Assembly: GCA_964449175.1 (NCBI GenBank)
Contig: CAYUYH010000074.1
Coordinates: forward strand, 1-11,308
Direction of reading: 5' to 3'
Length of the DNA stretch: 11,308 nt
Source: CAYUYH01 sp964449175
Lineage (GTDB): Bacteria > Planctomycetota > Phycisphaerae > SM23-33
The translations under genes and the position numbers were made by a program. This document shows positions 1 through 6,564 of the stretch, piece by piece (the first letter of the stretch is position 1; each line of letters opens with the position of its first letter). The notes below the pieces were generated by a model, which worked only from the letters and a program-made list of their open reading frames with translations, had not been told where the DNA came from and did not search any database.

Positions 1-791
1 GGCAGCGCCCCTTCCCAAGGGCACTGACGGTTCACCTGGTCCTGCTTGGCGTGCTTGCGATTGTCGTAGCGCGATACGTCCTGACGTTTCCGCAGGATCG
101 CTCCCCGCTGATCACGGTACTCAAGAGCGGCGGCGTGTTCACGTTCAGCCCGTTCCTTGCGATCGTGCTGATCGCCCCGCTGCTGCCGATCGCCGACCAG
201 CCATGGGCGCGCCAGTTCAAATGGCTGCTGCACACGAGCCTGGCCTTTGTCATCGTCATGCCCGTCTTGGCGCCCAACTACGGCGGCATCCGCTACGGCG
301 CGCGATATATCCTGCCGGCCATCGCGATGCTGGCGATACTGGCGGTTGCGGTCTTCCACATGCTGCTTGCCACCCACCGCCGCAAGGCATTCAGCGTGCT
401 TCTAGCCGTCACGCTGGCGCTGTCGCTGGTGATCCAGGCCAGGGGCTACCAGTTGCTGCATCACAAGAAGGCCTTCAGTCGCGACTTCACCGCGGCCATG
501 CTGGCCAGCCCGGCGCCGCGAGCGGGAGTGACTTACTGGTGGATACCGTTTGAGGCGCCGCGGGCTCTCGTGCACAGGAAGGTCCACGCCATTCAGCCAA
601 CTGCTGTGGCAGTGGGCTGGCTGATTGACCGGGCACGACAGGCCGGGGATTCGACGATCGACCTGGTGGTCGTCGGCAGGAAGGCCAACCTGCCACCCAT
701 GCAGGGGGCGGTCGTGATCGACAGGCACGAAGTGATTCAGCCCTTCGACACGTACTTCAACGTGACGATCTTCACGCTTGCGCTGCGGTAG
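1..791 (+). CDS. C-terminal part of polytopic membrane protein, probably GT-C glycosyltransferase-like (5' partial)
   Basis: The frame is open from base 3 at the window edge to the TAG at 789-791, so the true start lies upstream; 262 residues are visible. The first ~150 visible residues hold about five hydrophobic segments (roughly 8-27, 48-63, 76-91, 102-121, 129-146), followed by a soluble tail of ~110 residues. The stretch NYGGIRYGARYILPA (bases 276-320) resembles the G-x-RY-x-LPA signature near the last helices of polyprenyl-phosphate-sugar dependent GT-C glycosyltransferases. That resemblance is the only functional clue. The catalytic N-terminal acidic motif would be upstream and is not visible, so another polytopic envelope protein is possible. 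A promoter of its own starts the next gene, so it is probably the end of a separate unit. Confidence 0.75.
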   Translation, partial: QRPFPRALTVHLVLLGVLAIVVARYVLTFPQDRSPLITVLKSGGVFTFSPFLAIVLIAPLLPIADQPWARQFKWLLHTSLAFVIVMPVLAPNYGGIRYGARYILPAIAMLAILAVAVFHMLLATHRRKAFSVLLAVTLALSLVIQARGYQLLHHKKAFSRDFTAAMLASPAPRAGVTYWWIPFEAPRALVHRKVHAIQPTAVAVGWLIDRARQAGDSTIDLVVVGRKANLPPMQGAVVIDRHEVIQPFDTYFNVTIFTLALR

Positions 792-813
792 CGCCGCGCC
801 GCAGCCGGCCGGC

Positions 814-843
814 TTGACCGGGCAACGCGGGAGGGTCTATAAT
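814..843 (+). promoter_or_regulatory. Sigma-70-type promoter for thiSG
   Basis: TTGACC at 814-819 and a perfect TATAAT at 838-843 are separated by 18 bp, a near-consensus housekeeping promoter. Transcription would start near 850 and leave a leader of only about 35 nt before thiS. That is too short for a TPP riboswitch, and no THI-box-like sequence is seen. Confidence 0.75.
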
Positions 844-884
844 CCGCTGCTGATCGGCTTGCAGTTGTTTGGAGCCGTACTGTC

Positions 885-1085
885 ATGCGAATAACGGTCA
901 ATGGCGAGGCGCAGGAACACGACGAGGCGACGACGCTGGCCCAGCTGCTGGAGGCCATGTCGCTCGAGCCGCGCCGCGTGGCGGTGGAGCTGAACCGCCG
1001 GATTGTCCCGCGCGCCCGCTACGCCGCGACGCAACTGGCTGATGCGGATTGCCTTGAGATAGTCACCCTCGTAGGCGGAGGGTGA
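885..1085 (+). CDS. thiS: Sulfur carrier protein ThiS
   Basis: A 66-residue ubiquitin-like protein that carries sulfur as a C-terminal thiocarboxylate to thiazole synthase in thiamine biosynthesis (cytoplasm). Identification rests on the typical size, the N-terminal start MRITVNGE, the middle stretch VAVELNRRIVPR and the C-terminal VGGG, whose last glycine pair is adenylated and thiocarboxylated in this family. ATG 885 has GGAG at 871-874, 10 bp upstream. It directly follows a strong promoter and is 24 bp before thiG, so the two are co-transcribed. The activating adenylyltransferase (ThiF) and the thiH/thiO partners are not in the window. Confidence 0.93.
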   Translation: MRITVNGEAQEHDEATTLAQLLEAMSLEPRRVAVELNRRIVPRARYAATQLADADCLEIVTLVGGG

Positions 1086-1109
1086 AGACTTGCCCGTGAA
1101 GGCCGAGAA

Positions 1110-1931
1110 ATGAGCGCGGACACACTTCGCATCGGGGATTTCGAGATCGCCAGCCGCCTGTTCGTCGGCACGGGCAAGTATGCCACCTTCGAGCTGATGC
1201 GGGACGCCCTGGCCGAAAGCGGCTGTCAGGTCGTGACGGTCGCCGTGCGGCGCGAGCGGCTGATGGACTCCGGCGGGCGAAACATCCTGGACTTCCTCGA
1301 CCAGCGGAAGTACACGCTGCTGCCCAACACGGCCGGCTGTTTCAACGCCGAAGACGCCGTCCGCACCGCTCGCCTGGGGCGCGAGCTGCTGGATGGGCTG
1401 GGCAACGCCGGCGCCGCCTGGGTGAAGCTGGAGGTCCTTGGCGACCGCAAGACGCTGCTGCCCGATCCCGTTGGCACGCTGGAGGCGCTGGAGACCCTCA
1501 AGGCAGAGGGCTTCACCGTGCTGTGCTACACCAGCGACGATCCGGTGATGGCCTTGCGGCTGAAGCAGGCCGGGGCGGCGTCGGTCATGCCGGCCGGCAG
1601 CCCCATCGGCTCCGGGCAGGGCGTGCTGAACCCCTGGAACATCCGCATCATCCTGGAGCAGCTCAAGGCCGGCGACGAGAGCTACCCCGTCATCGTCGAC
1701 GCCGGCGTCGGCACGGCCAGCGACGTGACGATAGCGATGGAGCTCGGCGCCGACGGCGTGCTGCTGAATACCGGCATCGCCGGCGCCACCGACCCCGTCG
1801 CCATGGCGCGGGCGATGAGGCTGGCCGTGGAGAGCGGCCGCCTCGCCCACCAGGCCGGCAGGATACCGCGGAAGCTATACGCCACCGCCTCCTCGCCGAT
1901 AGAAGGCGTAATTGGCGCGAAGAACGACTAG
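1110..1931 (+). CDS. thiG: Thiazole synthase ThiG
   Basis: Makes the thiazole phosphate ring of thiamine from 1-deoxy-D-xylulose 5-phosphate, dehydroglycine and the thiocarboxylate of ThiS. The 273-residue TIM-barrel protein is close to the usual length. Seen in order: the N-terminal SRLFVGTGKY (residues 16-24), VTVAVRRERL (42-51), LPNTAGC (71-77), and WVKLEVLGD (104-112) with the Schiff-base lysine at 106. They are followed by LLPDP, the glycine-rich phosphate-binding stretch MPAGSPIGSGQG, VDAGVGTASD, and LLNTGIAGA near the C-terminus. ATG 1110 has GAAGG at 1098-1102. thiS lies immediately upstream, its usual partner. Confidence 0.96.
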   Translation: MSADTLRIGDFEIASRLFVGTGKYATFELMRDALAESGCQVVTVAVRRERLMDSGGRNILDFLDQRKYTLLPNTAGCFNAEDAVRTARLGRELLDGLGNAGAAWVKLEVLGDRKTLLPDPVGTLEALETLKAEGFTVLCYTSDDPVMALRLKQAGAASVMPAGSPIGSGQGVLNPWNIRIILEQLKAGDESYPVIVDAGVGTASDVTIAMELGADGVLLNTGIAGATDPVAMARAMRLAVESGRLAHQAGRIPRKLYATASSPIEGVIGAKND

Positions 1932-1940
1932 GCGCACATT

Positions 1941-2024
1941 TGATCGGCCAACCAGTCAACCAGTTAGCGAGTCAACGAGTTAACCAGGCAACCGGGTGAC
2001 CGATCGGCCAACTGACCGAGTGAC
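1941..2024. repeat. Degenerate 8-bp tandem repeat array between thiG and the next gene
   Basis: About nine imperfect octamers lie in head-to-tail order. Seven contiguous units at 1945-2000 are CGGCCAAC, CAGTCAAC, CAGTTAGC, GAGTCAAC, GAGTTAAC, CAGGCAAC and CGGGTGAC, with a consensus near (C/G)AGTCAAC. Two more follow after 4-bp phase shifts: CGGCCAAC at 2005-2012 and CGAGTGAC at 2017-2024. The 11-mer GATCGGCCAAC occurs at 1942-1952 and again at 2002-2012, exactly 60 bp apart. The array fills nearly all of the 99-bp gap and ends 6 bp before the next start codon. Function is unknown. It is too short and too degenerate for a CRISPR, and no protein-binding role can be assigned. Confidence 0.7.
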
Positions 2025-2030
2025 CGCCTG

Positions 2031-2486
2031 ATGGATCGCCGCACGAGAATCTGCATCTGGGTGATTATCCTGGGCCTGGCGAACTTCCTGGCCTACACGG
2101 TGCTGTACGTGTTCATCAACGGGGAGTCGGTCAACGGGTGGGTCGAGCTGGCGGGGGGAGTCCGGCACTACTACCTCCAATCGGGGACGGAGGTCAGCCG
2201 CGGCGTGTTCATCTACAGCGGCGTGCACTCCATCAGCATCTGGGTCACGGTGGCCGGCGTCATGCTGGCGATGCTCACCCTGGCCAAGGACCGCATCGTA
2301 TCCTCCATGCACTCCAGCGTCGTCCGCGGCCGAACCTTCATCACCATCCTCGCCACGGTCATCACGCTCATCACAGCCATGGCCACCATCTATTTCGTGC
2401 TCAGCTTCAGCCGCGGCCTCGCCAAGCCCAAGCTCCACGCCGGTGGGGAACCATCGACCCAGGTGGTGGCTCAGAAATGGCGCTGA
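2031..2486 (+). CDS. Unknown small membrane protein, three predicted helices
   Basis: A 151-residue protein I do not recognise. Hydrophobic segments lie at roughly residues 7-29, 65-84 and 102-125. The loop between the first two holds VRHYYLQSGTEVSRG (residues 44-58), and the C-terminal tail is polar. No catalytic motif or cysteine pattern is visible. ATG 2031 has no clear Shine-Dalgarno sequence, because the 8-bp repeat array occupies the upstream region, so translation may be inefficient or leaderless. Its last 10 bp overlap the start of the helicase gene, which suggests co-transcription and translational coupling. The open frame matches the coding context of its neighbours and the helices are convincing, so it is probably real. 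Confidence 0.7.
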   Translation: MDRRTRICIWVIILGLANFLAYTVLYVFINGESVNGWVELAGGVRHYYLQSGTEVSRGVFIYSGVHSISIWVTVAGVMLAMLTLAKDRIVSSMHSSVVRGRTFITILATVITLITAMATIYFVLSFSRGLAKPKLHAGGEPSTQVVAQKWR

Positions 2487-4462
2487 GCGTCGCGGACATT
2501 CTTGCCCCAGGCGGTCCCGTCGCACGCGCCCTGCCCGGCTACGAGCGGCGCGACGAGCAGATCGAGATGGCCCGCGCGGTGGACAAGGCCTTCACTGCCG
2601 GCGAGCATCTGATCGTCGAGGCGGGCACCGGCGTCGGCAAGAGCTTCGCCTACCTCGTGCCGGCGATCACGCACGCGGCCGGACGCGGCAAGCGCGTCGT
2701 CATCTCCACCTACACGATCGCCCTCCAGGAGCAGTTGATCGGCAAGGACCTGCCCTTCCTGCGCGAGCTGCTGCCGTTCGAGTTCACGGCCACGCTCGGC
2801 AAGGGCAGGGGCAACTACATCTGCTTCCGCCGCCTGGCCGCCGCGGTCAAGAACGCGGCCAAGCTGTTCGCCTCGCAGAAGCAGATGCGGCAGTTGACCA
2901 AGCTCGCCGACTGGGCGACCGCGACGCAGGCCGGCTCGCTACAGGACATCACCTTCAAGACCGACCCAGCCGTGTGGGACCGCGTGCGGAGCGAGTCGTC
3001 CGCCTGCCGCTCCAGCCAGTGTCGCCACTACGCCCGCTGCCACCTACAGGCCGCACGCAGGCGAATGCAGAGCAGCGACATCCTGGTGGTCAACCACGCG
3101 CTACTGTTCTCCGACCTCGCGCTTCAGTCGACGGCGGCGAACTTGCTGGGCGATTACGACTTGGCCGTGCTGGACGAGGCCCACACCGTCGAGCAGGTGG
3201 CCGGCGACCACTTCGGCAGCTCGATCTCGTCGGCGAAGGTCGCCTACCTGCTGCGCGAGCTATACAACGACCGCACCGACCGCGGCGTGCTCGCGCTGCT
3301 GGGCGATAGGGACGCGATCGATGCGACCAACCGCGCCGCGACGGCGGCTGAGGGGTTCTTCGCCGCCCTGGCCGGGCACACCGGGCCCGACATCGCGCGC
3401 AGCGGGCGGATTCGCTGCGGCGAGGTCGTGCCCAATACGCTATCCCCGGCCCTGCTGGCGCTGGCGGAGGCGCTGCATCAGCTCCGCCGGAGGGTCGAGG
3501 ACGGCGAGCAGGTGCTGGAGCTCCTCGGCTACGAGCAGCGGGCCGCCGAGTTGGCTGAGGCGGTTGAGGCGCTGATCAGCCAGGCCGACGAGGACCAGGC
3601 CTACTGGGTCACCCGCGGGCGGCAGAGGGACCTGGTCACGCTCGCCTCGGCGCCGATCAACGTCGCGCCGATCGTACGCGAGAAGCTCTTCGACGCGATC
3701 GGCTCGGTTGTGCTCACCAGCGCCACGCTGGCTACCGCGCGCGGCGGGCAGCACGGCTTCGACTTCATCCGCCGCCGGCTCGGCCTGGAAGACGGCGACG
3801 ACCTGCTGCTGGCCAGCCCCTTCGACTTCCGCCGGCAGGCCAAGCTGTACGTGGAGACCAAGCTGGGCGACGTGAACGACCTGGCCGGATTCATCGCCCC
3901 GGCCTGCCGGGCCATCGAGTACTACATCGCCAAGAGTCGCGGCCGATGCTTCGTGCTGTTCACCAGCTACGCCATGCTGACGGCGGCCGCCGAGCGCCTG
4001 GCTGGGTTCTGCGAGGCCAACGGCTATCGCATGCTCGTCCAGGGCGGCGACCTGCCGCAGGGCGCGATGCTGCGGACCTTCCGTGGCCAGGACCGCTGCG
4101 TGCTGCTGGGCACGGCGAGCTTCTGGCAGGGGGTGGACGTGGCCGGCGAGGCGCTCTCGAACGTGATCATCGCCAAGCTCCCGTTCGCCGTGCCGGACAG
4201 CCCGCTGACCGAGGCGCGCATCGAGGCCATCAAGGCGGCCGGCGGCGAGCCGTTCCGCGACTACCAGCTGCCGGAGGCGATCATTCGCTTCAAGCAGGGC
4301 TTCGGCCGGCTCATCCGCTCCCGCAGCGACACGGGGATGGTCGTAGCGCTGGACCATCGCCTGCTCACCCGCCCTTACGGCAGGCAATTCATCGCCGCCC
4401 TGCCGGACATCGAGGTCGTTCGCGACGAGTTCAGCCGTCAGCAAAGGACCAGCCGCCGCTAG
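2477..4462 (+). CDS. DinG/YoaA-type ATP-dependent iron-sulfur DNA helicase
   Basis: A 661-residue superfamily 2 helicase of the XPD/DinG group, expected to unwind DNA 5'-3' in replication and repair, for example at R-loops or forks. Visible motifs are Walker A AGTGVGKS (49-56), motif Ia STYTIALQEQ (77-86), DEAH (233-236), VLTSATL (412-418) and motif VI QGFGRLIRSR (607-616). Four cysteines fit the [4Fe-4S] domain between Walker A and B: C116 (NYIC), C177, C182 and C188 (C-x4-C-x5-C). There is no N-terminal exonuclease domain, and the length is close to E. coli YoaA and DinG. ATG 2477 was chosen because family homology begins here; the open frame further upstream (from 2138) lies inside the overlapping membrane gene. 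I cannot separate DinG from YoaA, so no symbol is given. Confidence 0.92.
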   Translation: MALSVADILAPGGPVARALPGYERRDEQIEMARAVDKAFTAGEHLIVEAGTGVGKSFAYLVPAITHAAGRGKRVVISTYTIALQEQLIGKDLPFLRELLPFEFTATLGKGRGNYICFRRLAAAVKNAAKLFASQKQMRQLTKLADWATATQAGSLQDITFKTDPAVWDRVRSESSACRSSQCRHYARCHLQAARRRMQSSDILVVNHALLFSDLALQSTAANLLGDYDLAVLDEAHTVEQVAGDHFGSSISSAKVAYLLRELYNDRTDRGVLALLGDRDAIDATNRAATAAEGFFAALAGHTGPDIARSGRIRCGEVVPNTLSPALLALAEALHQLRRRVEDGEQVLELLGYEQRAAELAEAVEALISQADEDQAYWVTRGRQRDLVTLASAPINVAPIVREKLFDAIGSVVLTSATLATARGGQHGFDFIRRRLGLEDGDDLLLASPFDFRRQAKLYVETKLGDVNDLAGFIAPACRAIEYYIAKSRGRCFVLFTSYAMLTAAAERLAGFCEANGYRMLVQGGDLPQGAMLRTFRGQDRCVLLGTASFWQGVDVAGEALSNVIIAKLPFAVPDSPLTEARIEAIKAAGGEPFRDYQLPEAIIRFKQGFGRLIRSRSDTGMVVALDHRLLTRPYGRQFIAALPDIEVVRDEFSRQQRTSRR

Positions 4463-4485
4463 CTGCTGTCAGCCGGCCGATTGTG

Positions 4486-4515
4486 TTGACACCGCGCCCC
4501 GCGTTTTGGGACATT
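4486..4515 (+). promoter_or_regulatory. Possible promoter before the redox operon (weak -10)
   Basis: A perfect -35 hexamer TTGACA stands at 4486-4491 in the 105-bp gap after the helicase. The best -10 at an 18-bp spacer is GACATT (4510-4515), only three of six matches. The position suits a promoter for the three-gene operon that starts at 4568, but the weak -10 keeps this tentative. A small hairpin (CCGCC 4524-4528 with GGCGG 4537-4541) lies between it and the gene. Confidence 0.35.
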
Positions 4516-4567
4516 GGACTCAACCGCCGTCGGAGGGGCGGCCTGGATTCGTATCGGAGCACGCAGC

Positions 4568-5563
4568 ATGGCCCGTCCCAGCCGACCGCCCAGCAAGGTC
4601 GAGACGATCGTCAGCGTGGCGGTCCTGCTTGCACTGGCCGGGGTCGCCGCGGCCCTGGTCCTGCGGCAGATCGACTATTCCTCACCATTCCTGGCGACAC
4701 TGGACGCGTCCACTTCCGCCTCGCCACCCTGGCCCGGGCAGGGAGACGACCTGGCCGACTACGCCGGCAAGGGTCTTTCACCCATGTCGCCGCAGGAGAG
4801 CTTCACGGCCGACACGCTGTTCGAGAAGATCGACGGCCGGGCTGAGCTGTACCTCTCCGCCGGCGTCGTGGGCATGCGATGCCGGCGCCTGGCGATGGCT
4901 GCCGGCGCCGACGCATGGTTCGAGGTCTTCGTCTACGACATGGCCAGCGGGCCCAACGCCTTCACGGTCTACAGCAAGCAGAGGCGCGAGACCGCCGAGA
5001 AGATCGGCGAGCTGGCCTATCGGACGTCCAACGCGCTCTACTTCGTCCACGGGAAGTACTACGTGGAGATCGTCGCCGCCTCGGACAGCGAGGGAGTAGC
5101 CCGGGCGATGTCGGACTATCGCGAGCGCTTCATCTCAGCGGTGGCCGTTGGGGACGAGGCGGCGGCTGAGGAGCCGGCGCTGTTCCCCAGGCAACTACTG
5201 CGGGCCGGCAGCATCTCGCGGTCGGGCGCGGACGACTTCGGCATCGCCGGCTTCGACGGCGTGTATACGGCTGTGTATGACGTCGGCGGCGTGGGCGTAA
5301 CGGCCTTCATCAGTCGCCGGGCGTCGCCGGCTGAGGCGAGCGAGCTGGCGAAGGCGTACGCGGACTACTACAGGCCATTTGGCGCCGAGGTCGAGCCGAC
5401 CTCGCGGATCGCGAACGGCTCGGTAGTCGCCGTGCTCGACACGTACAAGATCGTCTTCTCGCGCGGGGCGACGCTGGCCGGCGTGCACGAGAGCACCGAC
5501 CGCCAGGCGGCGGAGAAGGTGGCTGAGATGTTGTACGACGCCCTCGGGGAGGCCCACAAGTGA
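4568..5563 (+). CDS. DUF6599-like membrane-anchored protein
   Basis: A 331-residue protein with one N-terminal hydrophobic helix (residues 12-33) after a basic start, so it is probably anchored in the inner membrane with the rest outside the cytoplasm. The stretch LFEKIDGRAELYLSAGV (84-100) resembles the D-G-x-A-E-x-Y signature I associate with DUF6599, a family of unknown function in planctomycetes and acidobacteria. A second similar half may follow (about 205-325). No metal-binding motif is seen. ATG 4568 was preferred over TTG 4514 because GGAG at 4556-4559 is well placed and because the helix then sits at the usual distance from the start. Its stop overlaps the next start by 4 bp, so it is coupled to the DUF362 gene. 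The family call is from memory and moderately sure. Confidence 0.75.
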   Translation: MARPSRPPSKVETIVSVAVLLALAGVAAALVLRQIDYSSPFLATLDASTSASPPWPGQGDDLADYAGKGLSPMSPQESFTADTLFEKIDGRAELYLSAGVVGMRCRRLAMAAGADAWFEVFVYDMASGPNAFTVYSKQRRETAEKIGELAYRTSNALYFVHGKYYVEIVAASDSEGVARAMSDYRERFISAVAVGDEAAAEEPALFPRQLLRAGSISRSGADDFGIAGFDGVYTAVYDVGGVGVTAFISRRASPAEASELAKAYADYYRPFGAEVEPTSRIANGSVVAVLDTYKIVFSRGATLAGVHESTDRQAAEKVAEMLYDALGEAHK

Positions 5564-6549
5564 CGGGCGAGGCACAAAGCGGAATGGATCGGCGCGAGTT
5601 CCTGTCGCGCTGCGTGAAGGCGGCTGCCGCCGTCGGCGCGACCGGCGCGGCGGCGTGGCTGCTGCGTGACGCGCACGGGCCCGCAGCCGTCGAGCGGCGG
5701 GAGACCGTCTCGCTGGCCGACTTCTCCGTTCCCGCCCTCACCGGGCGGATGGCCATCGTCACCGGCGCCGACCGCGCCAAGACGGTCGCAGCCGGCATTC
5801 AGGCCCTCGGCGGGATCGGCGAGTTCATCAAACCCGGCGACCGCGTGGTGCTGAAGGTCAACGCGGCATTCGCCTCTCCACCGAGCCTGTCCGCCACGGC
5901 CAACCCCCAGCTCGTCGCCGAGGTAGCCCGGCTGTGCATCGCCGCCGGCGCCGAGAAGGTGACCGTCACCGACAATCCGATCAACGACTCGGCCAGTTGC
6001 TTCACCCTCAGCGGCATCGCCGCCGCGGCCGGGGGCGCCGGGGCGAAGGTCGCCCTGCCGAGGGACGAGGACTTCTCGCCCGCGACCGTCCCCGGCGGGC
6101 GACTCATCGCGGACTGGCCCATCCTGTACAAGCCGCTGGCCGGCGCGACCAGGCTGATCGGCATCGCCCCAGTCAAGCACCATGAGCGCAGCGGAGCGTC
6201 GATGACCATGAAGAACTGGTACGGCCTGCTTGGCGGGCGGCGGAACATCTTCCACCAGGACATCCACGGCATCATCAAGGAGCTGGCCATGCTCGTCAGC
6301 CCGACACTGGTGATACTGGACGGCACGACCACGATGATGCGCAACGGGCCCACCGGCGGCTCGCTGGACGACCTGGCCGCGACCAACACGATGATCGTTT
6401 CCACCGACCAGGTCGCCGCCGACGCGTTCGGCGCGACGCTGCTGGGCAAGACGGCCGACGACCTGCCGTACATCAACCTGGCCGCCGTTGCCGGTCGCGG
6501 AACGGTTGACCATGAGTCACTGAAACCCGTCAGGCTTCACGTGGACTGA
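5560..6549 (+). CDS. Tat-exported DUF362 family protein
   Basis: A 329-residue protein starting with a twin-arginine signal: DRREFLSR (residues 10-17) followed by a hydrophobic alanine-rich stretch (20-35). It is therefore probably folded in the cytoplasm and exported. The body matches DUF362: DRVVLKVNAAF (94-104), a His/Lys cluster PVKHHERSG (204-212) followed by MKNWYGLLGG (217-226), and LVILDGTTTM (250-259). The [4Fe-4S] cysteines present in many DUF362 proteins are absent; only three scattered cysteines remain. Its biochemical role is unknown. GTG 5560 overlaps the previous stop (GTGA) and has GGGGAGG at 5546-5552; ATG 5584 is an alternative that still keeps the Tat motif. The NapHG fusion follows after 15 bp. 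Confidence 0.85.
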   Translation: MTGEAQSGMDRREFLSRCVKAAAAVGATGAAAWLLRDAHGPAAVERRETVSLADFSVPALTGRMAIVTGADRAKTVAAGIQALGGIGEFIKPGDRVVLKVNAAFASPPSLSATANPQLVAEVARLCIAAGAEKVTVTDNPINDSASCFTLSGIAAAAGGAGAKVALPRDEDFSPATVPGGRLIADWPILYKPLAGATRLIGIAPVKHHERSGASMTMKNWYGLLGGRRNIFHQDIHGIIKELAMLVSPTLVILDGTTTMMRNGPTGGSLDDLAATNTMIVSTDQVAADAFGATLLGKTADDLPYINLAAVAGRGTVDHESLKPVRLHVD

Positions 6550-6564
6550 GTGATAGGAAGACGC

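Noticed and set aside
837..1850. Long minus-strand open frame opposite thiS and thiG (337 codons)
   Set aside because: It lies opposite two well-identified genes, has no family resemblance and is low-complexity, as expected for the antisense of GC-rich coding DNA.
1941..2024. CRISPR array
   Set aside because: Units are 8 bp, degenerate and contiguous, with no spacers and no cas genes nearby.
2138..2476. N-terminal extension of the helicase frame upstream of ATG 2477
   Set aside because: The extra residues are His/Arg/Pro-rich shadow sequence over the membrane-protein gene, and family similarity begins at 2477.
3440..4444. Long minus-strand open frame opposite the helicase gene (334 codons)
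   Set aside because: The helicase motifs on the + strand are unambiguous, and the antisense product shows only compositional bias.
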